Below are positions 1-10,145 of a stretch of 64,000 bases of DNA, one piece after another. The notes beneath the pieces are model-generated. The model was not told where the DNA came from, did no database searches, and saw nothing but the letters and a program-made list of their open reading frames with translations. Each line of letters starts with the position of its first letter. Within the stretch, counting starts at the first letter, position 1. The translations under genes and the position numbers were made by a program. This DNA is from Vulcanisaeta sp. JCM 16161 (GTDB lineage: Archaea > Thermoproteota > Thermoprotei > Thermoproteales > Thermocladiaceae), in contig NZ_BBDO01000002.1 of assembly GCF_001316285.1 (NCBI RefSeq), forward strand, positions 1-64,000, read 5' to 3'.

Positions 1-955
1 GCCCCACAACCCGAGCTTCGACATACCCATGGTGAGCCTAGCCCTCTTTCTCCTTAATGTTCACATAGCCATCGCCGAGTACTGCATACAGCATAAACGT
101 TGGGAGCCCCTCATCACCGAGCCCGCTAGCCACTTCGGCTACCTCGGCCTTATTCTTGAACGCGCCCTTGTAGTCAATAACCGTTAAGTGCCACATGACG
201 CTCACATCGCCATCGTTGAGGCTTAAGCCATTTGTGTACGCGTGGTTCTTCCCTGGCCAAGCAGTTAGCCAGGCAAAGACTTGCCAGAGCTGGTTAGTAC
301 TCATCATCGGATAGCCATCATTGTCGATTGAGCCATCGGTAAGCATTAACCCGCACTGCATTGCCCTTAACTTACCATCACCGAATAGCTTGGGTATAGC
401 AACATGAACACCCTTGAGGCCGGTAAGCGTTATGTTTACCGTTATGTTCCCCCTCTTAGCTACCCTCGCCATTTCAATCGCCAGGTGCTTCATGAACAAG
501 TGCGCCACGAAAGACTTGTCCTTATTGAACGGCTCACCGCTAATGATTAACCTTGCTCCTCCACTCCCTAGTTCGTTGATTAACTCCTCAAGCTCTGGTC
601 TATAGGTCTCGAGCCACTTTTTGCGTGCCCTCTTGGCTAGTTCGAGCATCCTCTCGCCAATGTCGAGCACCGCCCTCCTCAGGTTGGCTATACTCTCGTC
701 ATTGTTGCCCTCCTCGACCTTAGCCCTGATTTCCCGTAACCAATTGCTCAGCGCCCTTATTGACTCATCAAACGGTGTGGCTGATTCACTGAGCAATACA
801 CTCTTATGCCTCTCGACCCTGCTTAGGAACTCATTGATTAACTTCATGGCTTCTTCAACGACCCTCGGGTCATCAACTTCCTCACCGCACCTTAGCCTTG
901 CCGAGCCCCTCATCTTAACGCCCCAGCAAATCCCTAGAGCCATGGAGACATCCAA
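1..955 (-). CDS. PaRep2b-family repeat protein, copy 1 (runs off the left edge)
   Basis: About 65% similar by eye to the second copy at 52363-53878 over its whole length, starting from a shared GICWG/RICWG segment. PaRep2b proteins are a repeat family of Thermoproteales first described in Pyrobaculum; their function is unknown. An N-terminal helical half of about 130 residues is followed by two LAGLIDADG-like segments, GLMLTDGSID and YAVLGDGYVN, roughly 90 residues apart. The frame breaks near base 45 after IKEKEG; in copy 2 the protein continues at this point, and here the continuation runs beyond base 1. The start is either the ATG at 955 or, by alignment with copy 2, the ATG at 943. The family assignment is from recall of its sequence pattern. 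Whether this copy is active is unknown. Confidence 0.7.
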
Positions 956-959
956 TGAT

Positions 960-1210
960 TGACTCCCAACAGAACTAATAAGTCACTGCCGGACTAGTGC
1001 TGAATCGGCTTAAGTAAGCAATTGAGAGGTGGTCGATAAGGTCAGTGTAGTTCACATGCATTACGGGGAGAGCCCTAAGAGAGACCATGAGGTACACGGT
1101 CGAGTCGTTAATGGTCGGCGATCGAACCAACAAGTCTACGGAACCACAGACCACGTCCACGGCGAATGGCGTTAGGCCCAAGGCGCACATCAAGGGGGCA
1201 CCCATTGCAT
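960..1210. repeat. Conserved 5' flank of PaRep2b copy 1
   Basis: The stretch upstream of copy 1 resembles 53905-54110 upstream of copy 2. Shared blocks are agtcactgccgg, tgctgaat-ggcttaagtaa, and a more diverged block near 1160-1200 (caagtctacgg to gggggcaccc). A short minus-strand reading frame crosses both (ending IAYLSxFSTSPAVTY), but its conservation decays upstream, so I treat it as flanking element DNA rather than a gene. It suggests that the mobile or amplified unit is longer than the coding region. Confidence 0.55.
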
Positions 1211-1470
1211 AGGGAGGCTGTGAGGAGGACGCTGCAGGAATTAATGCATTAACCGAGACAGGGCAAGGACTAAGCCTAGGGGAGTGTTGCGTTAGAAATT
1301 TCTAAACGTGGCGGGTGTTCATTCATTAGCCGCGGATTGGCACGTGTTTTGTCATCATCCTGTGTTTTGTTGTGCTTGTTTTATGTTTTCTACGAATTTG
1401 CTTGTGGCATCCCTTATTATGTCGCCCCATGTAATTACCTACAATGCTGTGCATAGGATGCTTATCTAGG
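1211..1470. other. Non-coding or fully decayed stretch
   Basis: No open frame of useful length is present. Around 1375-1435 the minus strand reads a short WGDIIRDATSKFVENIK-like segment that could be the tail of a lost gene, but it is too short to name. No repeats or hairpins stand out. Confidence 0.4.
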
Positions 1471-1737
1471 GCCTTCTTTATCGTTGATGTGAATGATGCT
1501 GGTGGTAGGGAGTCCGTAGATAATGGTTAAGGTAATGGTGGCTATGCCATGCCGATGTTTCTAGAGCGTTCAATTGCGAGAATGTTGTCAGGGAAACCGT
1601 AAATTCAAAGGATATCACCTAGGTATATTTGCTGATCCAACTGAGATAGCTAAATTCGTGCTTTCCTAACGTCAGTTGATTCATCATACATGAATGGGGC
1701 TGTAGTCATGGTTGACAGCGCAATATCTGTAGCATGA
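1471..1737 (+). pseudogene. Remnant of a short-chain dehydrogenase/reductase
   Basis: Two recognisable ends of a classical SDR are joined with the middle missing. Near 1478 the plus strand reads FIVDVNDAGGRESVD, the beta-2 acidic region of the Rossmann fold. Near 1550-1605 another frame reads DVSRAFNCENVVRETVNSK, the usual NNAG-preceding region. From about 1628 it reads ADPTEIAKFVL, then after a frame break TSVDSSYMNGAVVMVD and the stop, which is the canonical SDR C-terminus. The NNAG segment, the Ser/Tyr-x-x-x-Lys active site and the dimer helices are absent. At about 265 bp against about 750 bp for a whole gene, it is deleted as well as frame-broken, so it is a true remnant. Confidence 0.6.
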
Positions 1738-1830
1738 TAAAACTAATTAATGTGGTATCAATTCCTAATGGATCGCTAATCTTATTGCTGTAGCTAAGTT
1801 GATTAGTGCTTACTTATTGGGTTTTGGTGA

Positions 1831-2994
1831 ATGATTAGGAGTGTTAATTTGATTTTGTTTGTTAAGGGGTTGAGGACCTTTGTTTTTGGTATTGTTAGCG
1901 TTTTGACGCCTATCTACCTCGCCATGCTGGGTTTCTCGCCTATTTATGTTGGTGTTTCCCTGTTCTTTGTGGTTCTTGGTAATGTATTTTTCCAACGTAT
2001 TGTTGACCTGGTTTGGTGATGTTCTTGGTAGGAAGAGGTTGTTGATTATTTTCAGCTTTCTTATGTTCATGTCTGGAGTATTGCTATTCTCATCCTCGTT
2101 ATACCTGTGATTGCGTTGGCGTTATTTATCGGCAATATCAGTATTACGGGGACTGAGACTGGCCCTTTCAGTCTATTGAGGTTGGTGTTTTACCAAGATT
2201 TACAGGTAATAGGTTGGGCAGGATTTTGAGTGTGTATAATTTAATTGGTTATTCTGCCTCGTCAATTGGCGCCCTTGCATCTTCGTTACCGGCATACCTA
2301 GGCAATAGTCTATACGTCATTAGGTCTATGTATTTGGTTTATGCCATTGCCGGTTTAGTCATGGTGATAGTCTATAGCGCATTGGGTGGTATTGAGTCGT
2401 CAAGAAGGGGTATTGGCTTAAGGGGTTGAATAGGTCTGCCGTTGTTGATATTAGGAATTTATCGGTATTGTTCTCTATGGATGCCTTTGGTGGTGGGTTA
2501 GTAACGCAGTCCTTATTGTCGTATTGGTTTTATGTTCGTTATGGGGTGTCCTTGAGGGAATTGGGTATTGTGTTCATGGTTGTTAATGTAATTACTGCAT
2601 TATCGTTGATGGTTGCACCATTGATTGCCGAGAGGATTGGTAATTTAAGGATTATGGTATACACTCACATTTTATCAAACTTATTTCTAATCCTAATACC
2701 ATTCGCTGGAACATTCCCTGGAAGTCTCGCGTTTCTTCTGCTAAGGCAGAGTGTTTCTCAAATGGATGTACCCTTAGACAGGCATTTATGGCGCAAATAT
2801 TTAGTGATGAGGAGAGGGTCGCTGCTAACGCAATAACGAATACCGCGAGGAGCATCAGTTCTCTGCCTGGATCACCGATAGTTGGTTATTTAATATCCAT
2901 AGGACTCTATTCTCTACCTTTCGTGATTAGTGGATCGGTAAAGATAATTTATGATTTAACAATATACTTTATGTACAGGGAAAGGGCTAGGTAG
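1831..2994 (+). pseudogene. MFS transporter, frame broken at several points
   Basis: Adding the reading frames end to end gives about 385 residues of a 12-TM major facilitator. The N-terminal part starts MIRSVNLILFVKGLRTFVFG. MFS motif A appears as GDVLGRKRLL near 2025-2055. A central loop carries GIESSRRGIGL near 2395. The C-terminal half starts VLFSMDAFGGGLV, and its last helices are in GYLISIGLYSLPFVISG near 2885-2935. Frame breaks fall near 2000, 2090, 2425 and 2790. Substrate cannot be told. Because the neighbourhood (SDR remnant, decayed fragment) is also degraded, true decay is as likely as sequence error. Confidence 0.65.
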
Positions 2995-3123
2995 GGTCAT
3001 GAACCTTCACTCGCATTTTCTAGGTGAGGTATGTAATAAGATTATGATAATTACCTGCCAAGTAACCAAATTTATGCGTATTTTCGATGGATATTATCAG
3101 TAAGCTTTTTAAATCTGAAATAG

Positions 3124-3786
3124 AAAGTAACCAGAAATGTCGGCTTCATTTCCAATGATGCAGGATCCACCATAATCCTTTATTACCAATTCAACGGTAA
3201 ATCACCAAGAAGGAAGATACCCGAGGGAATTAAGGTCCTTGAGAGGAAATACTATGACTTAGGCTCCCTCCTTTGGTTTATCGAGGCCTGGTATTGGGAA
3301 CCAAGGGACGGCAACTTTTACTTTGAGAAAGGCTCAGATATACATCCAAAGGTGCCGGCCGTATACCTAGTATTACCACCGCTAAGCGCTTCACCACAGA
3401 AGGTGGCTACCGATGGTGGATCAGGGAATACTGATAATGCTAACAAGAATTTCACCATCTTATCACTTATACTCATGCCAGTGCTATACATGATTAATGC
3501 TATGATCTCTAACGTAAACACCCAGGCAAGTACATATACGCTAGATACCGTTTATGAAGTTTCTTCAACGGCTATTACCAGGGCATCAATGCTAACCTTG
3601 AGTTTAGCGAAACGTAGCTTTAGCAGTACGTAGCCTAGGAATGGAGGAATAAGCCATGGATACTTGTTATACTCAGTGGTCGGTTTTCTCGTCACCAATC
3701 CGTCCTGGAAGGAATCAGCACCAGGGTTATTAAGCCCAGTCCCTATTAAGTATTTAGTGATGATTAGTGACACAACCGAGCAGTGA
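3124..3786 (+). pseudogene. Unrecognised fragment, open but without a start
   Basis: A frame is open from 3124 to 3633 and, after one break, from about 3634 to 3786. It reads GFISNDAGSTIILYYQFNG near 3142 and LLWFIEAWYWEPRDG near 3270. A hydrophobic segment TILSLILMPVLYMINAMI lies near 3457-3510, and GYLLYSVVGFLVTNPSW follows the break. There is no plausible start codon before 3352. I do not recognise the family. It looks like the 3' part of a membrane or envelope protein gene whose 5' end is lost. Confidence 0.35.
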
Positions 3787-3805
3787 GGAACGAGGGCGTG
3801 ACTGA

Positions 3806-4291
3806 TCACACGCTCCTGACTAACTCGAAGACCTGCCCACCAATGAGCCTCCAGTGGTCGAAGTCGAACCTGGCATAGACCTTTTTACCGCCCAGGACCT
3901 TTGGCAACCACATCACGTCATCACTCCACATGTTACCGTATGGAACACAATCCACGCTAAACCAAATGGGCTCAGCCTCATCGGACTCCCTAGGCGTGCC
4001 TTCGAAGTCCCTGGCCAGGAAGACATGAACAAAGTGCACAGACTCAACCCGACCATCCTCATAATTCCAAAACTCAAGAAGCCCCACCCACTCCAGGTTC
4101 TTCGGCGTAATACCAACCTCCTCCCTACACTCCCTAACTGCGGCAGAGACCACGTCCTCACCATCCTCAACCTTACCCCCAATCCCATTGTAATAACCAG
4201 CACCGAGCCCGCGCTTCTTCCTTATCAATAGTACCCTGCCATCCTTAACAACGTAGACCAGGGTCTCTATGAATATCATTACCTGGTTCAT
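3806..4291 (-). CDS. Nudix hydrolase, MutT/8-oxo-dGTPase type
   Basis: 161 residues, close to the usual MutT size. The Nudix box is intact: G, five residues, E, seven residues, then RECREEVGI, within about residues 39-61. Its glutamates bind the catalytic Mg2+. The protein begins with a short strand (FIETLVYVVKDGRVLLIRKKRG) typical of MTH1-like members, preceding GYYNGIGGKVEDG. The family hydrolyses nucleoside diphosphates linked to another group; sanitising 8-oxo-dGTP or 2-hydroxy-dATP is the most likely role but is inferred. The frame is intact and the gene stands alone, next to and on the same strand as the MFS gene at 4334-5564. Confidence 0.85.
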   Translation of the reverse strand: MNQVMIFIETLVYVVKDGRVLLIRKKRGLGAGYYNGIGGKVEDGEDVVSAAVRECREEVGITPKNLEWVGLLEFWNYEDGRVESVHFVHVFLARDFEGTPRESDEAEPIWFSVDCVPYGNMWSDDVMWLPKVLGGKKVYARFDFDHWRLIGGQVFELVRSV

Positions 4292-4333
4292 GTTGCGCCT
4301 AAAATTAAGGATTCTTAGGTAATTAATCGTAAA

Positions 4334-5564
4334 TTACTTCCTGGCGATCCTCTCTATCTCCTCAAGATCCTTCCTTGCAGTTTCTATTCCAGTCAGCAAT
4401 GCGGTTACGGCCATTAGCAGTACGAAGGCCCCAACCAGCCCAGGTACAGCATTATTGAACCAGTGTAGAGGAAGATTGGCGTTAATGCCCCAAACACGAA
4501 ATTCACAACCCTATTTAGTGAAAAGGCTATGCCATCGGCGAAGGACTTAACCTCCACCGGGAAGACCTCTGTCTGAACAGTGTACGCACCACTAACCACT
4601 AGGAATGTCAGGAACATAGCCAAAGACAGTGAGTACCCAAGCCCTGGGGTTTTATACGTAACCGCCACATACCAGAAAATAAGACCCAAACCAACCAGGG
4701 AGGCCATTAGTAGGATTCTCCTACCAATCCTATCAAGCATTAGTGAACCAAGCATGGCGCCCAACGCGGCGAAGATCCAAAGAGTCAGTACCGTATTTAG
4801 CATATTGCCGTAGCCGCCGCCCCTGAGAGCCACGAGCATTGGCGTGAATATCGTGAATATCGACGTCGTACCCGCACCGACCCAGGCAGCCGATGAGTAA
4901 ATAAGCATCTTCCAATAACCCCTCCACACTTCCTTAAATGATAATCTTCTACGCCCTGGGGCACCCCTGAGTAGCCACCTTGATGACTCCGGCAACCTAC
5001 TCCTGAGTAGTATTACTATGGCTGAAGGCACAGCACCGGCGCCAAGAATAATCCTCCAGAGGGTATTGGGTGGTACACCTGCAGTGAAAAGCAGGTAGGC
5101 CAGTAAGGCGCTGACTAAACCGCCGAGCGGCATCATTATTAACGAAATGCCCAGTAGGAAGCCCCTCCTCGACGCTGGTGACTCCTCAGACAGTAGGGCT
5201 GGCCCAGACACTATATCGCACCAATGCCAAAACCAATCAAGAACCTAAGCACTAAAAGCTGCCCTGGGGATGTGACAAATGCAGAAATGAGGGAGCTAAT
5301 TAGAAAGAAGATAATGTCACTCAGCAGCGCAGCCCTCCTGCCCCTAAGGTCGCTGAACACGCCAAAGACCAGGGCACCAAATACACCGCCTATATACGTA
5401 AATGTACCAAGTAACCCCTGCATCTCCGGACTCAGGTGCATTAAGCGTGTTAGGAATGGCAGGACAATGCTAATATTGAGTAGATCATAACCATCGAGAA
5501 ACGTCCCCAAACCAATAAGTATTGACAGCGGTACACCACCCCTATATCCAGCGCCTGGGTTCAT
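4334..5564 (-). CDS. MFS transporter, sugar/organic-acid porter type, with two frame breaks
   Basis: About 410 residues when read across breaks near 5215 and 4440. The N-terminal part has a DGYDLLNISIVLPFL first helix and motif A as GVFSDLRGRRAAL. The middle carries the sugar-porter signature PESSRWLLR, and the repeated motif reads LDRIGRR in the second half. The last helix and basic tail, VGAFVLLMAVTALLTGIE to IERIARK, lie in the third frame, with the stop at 4334. These motifs place it in the sugar porter/MHS-like part of MFS. Substrate is unknown. It is probably one intact gene with sequence errors, because every expected segment is present. Confidence 0.75.
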
Positions 5565-5613
5565 TAACCAGGTGAATCAGCGATGCGCCTAATTAAAAAA
5601 ATAACCAAAGCGA

Positions 5614-6666
5614 TTAAGCATGGACAACCCTAATGATGCCAGGCTCACCCTCCCTACCGCTGACCTCGAACCTCACGCCGAGCAATTTCTCGACTATGTA
5701 TATATTCGTTAGTGCGTGCAGGGTTATTTTAGAGACTCCGACAATGCCTCCGCCGGCGAGCGCCATGTAGGGTATCACCATGTCACCCATGTGCTCATCA
5801 AGCGCCATACCACTCCTCAAGTTCTCAAGCAGCTTACTGGCCGCCTCCTCACCAACCACCTCCGCAGGCTTACCCCTCTCACCAAGCGCGTCCGCGCCCT
5901 TCACCAAGCCCCGGTTTGACACGGCCCACAGCACAATACCACTGCCGGGCCCCAGGTGTGGGTCCCTGCCCTGCTCGTAGGTCTCCACGGCAATGTCAAT
6001 TGGGGCCTTAACACCAGCCCTAACCAGGTACTCCCTAGCCGAGTTGGCCTGCCTATGAGCCACGTGGGCCGGCAACCTAACCGCGTGCGAGATCCCCCTG
6101 ACCTCTCTCAAATCACCAAACTCAATGACCTCAACAGGCCTTAGCTTACTCGGCTCTACCGTAAGCACAACCTCACCACCACCCCTTGGGTAGTGGCCTC
6201 GCCTGATTAACCTCACCTCAGCCTTGACACCGAATAGGCTGAGTATTGGGAGCATGATGAACCTCACGTAGTCGATTGGCGGTGACCAGGGCACGTCAGT
6301 GCCGCCGGTTATCGTAACCACACTCCTACATGGAGCAAACACGAGTATTGGCAATATCGTCTGGATGACCAGCGTAACTGCACCTGCAGTGCCAATATCA
6401 AACCTAAACTCGCCGCAGCCAATCCTCCCCGGCCTAAACATAAGCTCCGTGGAGCCCTTCACGGCGCCCGTAACCTGGGCATTGGATATCCTGGCGGCAG
6501 CAATAACGCCGGTCAGGTGCTGCTGTTGAAGCCCCGGATTACTCCTCTTGGCCCTAATGTTGTATATCCTAACGGGCTTACCCGTAATTGCCGATAGCGC
6601 CAGGGCAGTCCTAAGTATCTGCCCACCACCCTCAAGTACAGAACCATCAATCTCCACAAGGCTCAT
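5614..6666 (-). CDS. rtcA: RNA 3'-terminal phosphate cyclase
   Basis: About 350 residues, the usual length for RtcA. It begins [20 protein letters not shown], the family's N-terminal signature, followed by [16 protein letters not shown]. The adenylylated histidine lies in [18 protein letters not shown] near residue 310. The enzyme converts an RNA 3'-phosphate to a 2',3'-cyclic phosphate with ATP, through RtcA-AMP. I take the ATG at 6666 (MSLVEIDG) as the start rather than the longer frame from 6684, because it aligns with family members and avoids overlap with the upstream gene, which ends near 6690 once its own frame break is corrected. The frame is intact. Confidence 0.92.
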   Translation of the reverse strand: MSLVEIDGSVLEGGGQILRTALALSAITGKPVRIYNIRAKRSNPGLQQQHLTGVIAAARISNAQVTGAVKGSTELMFRPGRIGCGEFRFDIGTAGAVTLVIQTILPILVFAPCRSVVTITGGTDVPWSPPIDYVRFIMLPILSLFGVKAEVRLIRRGHYPRGGGEVVLTVEPSKLRPVEVIEFGDLREVRGISHAVRLPAHVAHRQANSAREYLVRAGVKAPIDIAVETYEQGRDPHLGPGSGIVLWAVSNRGLVKGADALGERGKPAEVVGEEAASKLLENLRSGMALDEHMGDMVIPYMALAGGGIVGVSKITLHALTNIYIVEKLLGVRFEVSGREGEPGIIRVVHA

Positions 6667-6689
6667 CACGCAAACAACCAACAAGGACT

Positions 6690-7207
6690 TTAATACTTAA
6701 CGCAATCACCATTAAGCCTCCTAAGCTCATCAACAACATCAGCACCAACCACCCTCGCATCAACATAATCAACGAAGACGGAGAAGACGCAACAGAGGAG
6801 CCTAATGACCGTTGCAACGCCGTCTCTACCCACAGAGGCCCTATCACCGGCTCAGCCGTTTCCCTCGTAAGGTGAAGTACATACTTATTAACATCCCTAA
6901 TGACCCTCTGGGCATCCTCATAACCAGGGCATGCCTTAACCTTGCGCCTAAACTCCCTGGCACTCCCGCGTTTGAGGTATGGCAGGTAGTAGGTTACGTC
7001 CTTATACCTCCTACCCCTAACAATCTTGAAGAACTGAATCAAACTACGGGAATGAGCAAGTATGGACTCAATAAGCGCCGCCTCAATAACACCCACATAC
7101 TTGCCCGAATCACATACAGCGCCTAGGTTCATCAATACCCTATACATGCTCAACACCCTCTCATACTCACGGGCAACCTCAATCAGGTAGCCCCTAAGTG
7201 AACTCAT
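6690..7207 (-). CDS. Uncharacterised helical protein upstream of rtcA
   Basis: About 172 residues, largely helical, with no recognised domain. The first 130 residues are in one frame (start [19 protein letters not shown]). After a break near 6830 the product continues as [19 protein letters not shown] and ends [15 protein letters not shown] at 6690. The uncorrected frame instead runs into rtcA with a hydrophobic tail, which I consider an artefact. It is on the same strand as rtcA, with about 23 bases between, so probably co-transcribed. A HEPN-like fold is conceivable from the helical pattern, but I do not see a clear RxxxxH motif. Confidence 0.6.
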
Positions 7208-7285
7208 GCGATTAAGTGCCTGGGACTAGTTATATTAATTTAATTCAAACTAAACATAGAAAAGCCTAATCGCGGTGTTGACTTG

Positions 7286-7727
7286 ATGGTCAACGAGGGC
7301 GAGGAGGCTCCTGACTTCGAGTTACAAAGCCACGATGGAGAGACAATAAGGCTATCAAACTACAGGGCAGGTGGGTAGTGCTCTACTTCTTCCCAAAGGC
7401 CTTCACCAGCGGCTGTACGAGGGAGACCCAGGAATTCACTAGGCTCTGGGATGAATTCGAGAAGCTGGGCGTGACGGTCCTGGGCATAAGCATAGACTCC
7501 GTAAGCACACAGAGAAGGTTTGCGGAGAAGTACGGCGTGAAATTCAAACTACTGAGCGACAGCCAGAAACGCGTATCGCAGGCATACGGAGTGCTAAGGC
7601 CCACAGGGACTGCTGAGAGAGTCACATTCATAATAAACCCGGAGGCAAGGTGGCCAAGGTGATTAGGAGGGTCAAGCCGGAGGAACATCCTGCCAAGGCC
7701 CTGGATTTCCTGAGACAAAGTATGTAA
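7286..7727 (+). CDS. Peroxiredoxin, Bcp/PrxQ type, with two frame breaks
   Basis: About 148 residues read across breaks near 7372 and 7645. It starts MVNEGEEAPDFELQSHDGE, the standard AhpC/TSA entry. The peroxidatic cysteine is in FFPKAFTSGCTRET. RFAEKYGVKFKLLSD and ERVTFIINPEG follow, and the C-terminus is KPEEHPAKALDFLRQSM. Peroxiredoxins reduce hydrogen peroxide and alkyl hydroperoxides with thiols. All expected segments are present, so the breaks are probably sequence errors. It stands alone, divergent from the gene at 6690-7207. Confidence 0.85.
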
Positions 7728-7792
7728 AATAATGCGGTAACAATAATACTTATTCAATGAGTTAAACCTGCCCAAGGTAATACTTTTAAGGG

Positions 7793-8613
7793 ATGACCAT
7801 GACCAGTCAGCTAATGACCAGGAACAAACTAATACTCATACTCACAACACTCACATTAATAGCTGTCACATCAATAATCACAGCCCACGTACTTGCGGCA
7901 ACACCCACGATGCACCCAATGATTAGGCATGGCATTGGCTATGCATCAACAGTCTACAGCCTAAACTGGGCTGGCTACGTAGTACCCGCACGGGAGGGTA
8001 CTGTGACCAGTGTCGCGGGCTCATTCATCGTACCATCCGTGACCTGCACCAAACAAACAACCTACGTAGCGCTCTGGGCAGGACTAGACGGATACAACGA
8101 CAGCACAGTGGAGCAGGCAGGGATAGCCGTAGAATGCAGCGGTGGTAAGCCCATGTATTGGTCGTGGTACGAATTTTACCCATCACCCTCCGTTGAGATA
8201 AGCGGATTCACGGTCAAGCCCGGCGACGTGATATACGTAAACGTGACATACGTAGGGGGTAACTCATTCCAAATAACCATTAAGGACCTGACAAGGAACG
8301 AGGCATACACGGTGGCGGGCAGCGTAAGTGGAGCACTACTCTCATCGGCCGAGTGCATACTGGAGAGCCCACCGTTAATGGGCAATTAACGGCACTGGCA
8401 AACTTCGGAACTGCGTACTTCGGGCAGGACTACACGGATGTAATGGGCACGTGTTATGCAACCGTGGGCGGTAGCACTGCTGCCTTCGGAAATTACCCAT
8501 CAACCGTAGAAATAGTGATGACTGCGTACAACGGGAAGATCCTAGCACAACCAAGCACACTAACGCCTGACGGATCAAGCTTCACAGTAACATACGTAAG
8601 CAGCGGTAAGTAA
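7793..8613 (+). CDS. Secreted G1-family (eqolisin-like) glutamic peptidase, one frame break
   Basis: About 272 residues read across a break near 8370. A signal peptide (LILILTTLTLIAVTSII to HVLAA) covers roughly residues 12-36. The mature part shows the G1 pattern: SLNWAGYVV, TYVALWAGLDGYNDSTVEQAG with the candidate catalytic Gln, YWSWYEFYP, and AECILE with the candidate catalytic Glu. After the break it continues TVNGQLTALANFGTAYFG to the stop at 8613. G1 peptidases are acid endopeptidases best known from fungi, with prokaryotic relatives. An extracellular acid protease fits an acidic hot-spring lifestyle. The motif match is good; activity is inferred. Confidence 0.8.
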
Positions 8614-8659
8614 TGATCGTCGTATTCGCTTACTTACGGCATTAAAATATATTATGAGA

Positions 8660-9291
8660 TTAATATTGGAATATAAGAATTAATTCAAATTGCAAAATCT
8701 TATCATTTATCTTAATTAGTACTTTGCACCACCTTGCATCTAACCCTTTAAACTTTGATATTGAACAGTTAGCAAAATCAAGCGTCTCTAATAAGTTAAC
8801 TAAGTTAGAATCCTTAGTTAATAATGATGCATTATTTTTATAAGCATGAATTATATTAATGACATCTCTACCAAGCTTTCTTAATTCTCTCTTACGTGAA
8901 TCTTTACTACGGGATTTTGTACTTATTTTTCATTTACTATACGAGACACTTCGTATGCATCATTTAATACCTCGCCATTAGTATTGACTACCGATATACC
9001 TAGATTATTGATTAGTCTCTTCACAAGTTCGTCAGTGAACTCCACTAAGTTTCTATTACCCAATTCTTTAGGTGGTGGTGTTAACGATTCCACAAACTTG
9101 TCAATAAGCTTAAGCATAAACTCACTCATACTTAAGTCACTCATTAATAATCTTTCGGCGCTAACCAATAGGTCTCTTAATGATTTACAATACTTGGCTT
9201 GCTTTATACTATCTTCAACGCTATTACGGTAACTAATCATGTGAAAGCACTGATAATAATCAATAAGGATATTTGTATCCACTAAATACAT
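8660..9291 (-). CDS. PIN-domain protein, one frame break
   Basis: About 210 residues when the break near 8930 is corrected. The N-terminus MYLVDTNILIDYY is the PIN signature with its first catalytic aspartate. The C-terminal part, in the second frame, has ASLLTKDSNLVNLL, which matches the last PIN acidic site. Between them lies a long helical region (residues about 20-120). PIN domains are Mg2+-dependent ribonucleases, commonly toxins of VapBC pairs; at this length it could also be a stand-alone PIN nuclease. The neighbour at 9311-10012 ends 19 bases upstream on the same strand. That neighbour is not a typical small antitoxin. Confidence 0.7.
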
Positions 9292-9310
9292 CGTACCTCC
9301 CTACGGGTAA

Positions 9311-10012
9311 TCACTTTTCCGTAAACCTGATACCAAGCTCATACAATGTAGCAAATGAAGCGCAGGAATTTAGAAATCTATCTAATTGCTCATAACCATA
9401 ACCAGCCTTAATCAACACATTTTCTGCCTCACCCTCCTTACCATAAAATACGAGAAACGAGGAAGCTAATAAATACATGGCCCTTTCGCCATCACCGAGC
9501 AATGCCTCGTCCATTGCCATGCCGAGTAGGAGTAATGCCTTATCAAGTATGTAATTACCAACTCTAGATACGCCTCTATAGCGTGCCATGCAGGCTGCGT
9601 GCGTGAGTACCCTACCTGTGTTTATAAATAATATTTGAATTCTATTTAAATCCGTAATAATCTCGCCACCTTCAATCACGACCTTCTTAAGAAACTCCTT
9701 ATACTCAGTATTAAGCAGGCCAAACCTAGCCAGGTACTGAAAGACCTCATACATTGCCCTCGCGAAATCAACAACAAACGTCAATCGACCCCTCCTAACC
9801 TCACTCACTAAGTATTGAGCATCAGCCCTTAAATCATTAATCTCCTCATTTACTAAATCAACGCACTCATTACCCCGGCAATCCCTAATCGTGTTAATCA
9901 AATTCGTGGCATGCTGGAATAACGTACCAATAGCTTTACGAAACATATTATCCAATTCCACAACATCTGCCTTACTCATCCCTAATGACTGAGCAGATAG
10001 CATGAGAACCAA
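9311..10012 (-). CDS. Unknown all-helical protein preceding a PIN gene
   Basis: About 225-233 residues, with an intact frame. The start may be the ATG at 10012, or MLSAQSLGMSKAD or MSKADVVEL a few codons in. It is helical throughout, with long amphipathic stretches such as DFARAMYEVFQYLARFGLL and ILDKALLLLGMAMDEALLG. Two cysteines lie near residues 44 and 50. No family is recognised. It is on the same strand and only 19 bases upstream of the PIN gene, so the two are probably transcribed together. Whether it neutralises or assists the PIN protein is unknown. Confidence 0.6.
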   Translation of the reverse strand: MVLMLSAQSLGMSKADVVELDNMFRKAIGTLFQHATNLINTIRDCRGNECVDLVNEEINDLRADAQYLVSEVRRGRLTFVVDFARAMYEVFQYLARFGLLNTEYKEFLKKVVIEGGEIITDLNRIQILFINTGRVLTHAACMARYRGVSRVGNYILDKALLLLGMAMDEALLGDGERAMYLLASSFLVFYGKEGEAENVLIKAGYGYEQLDRFLNSCASFATLYELGIRFTEK

Positions 10013-10145
10013 CTACTTAATACTATGGTTAAAATAAATATTTAAACATTGTCTTTCAATTAAATAAAATATATCGAAATTAACAATATCATTAACATAA
10101 TGAAACGTTATTTTTAATAGAAAATATCAAGACACTGACTAAATA

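Noticed and set aside
1810..2070. Minus-strand 86-codon frame rich in Asn/Lys
   Set aside because: It is antisense to the MFS gene and has no recognisable pattern.
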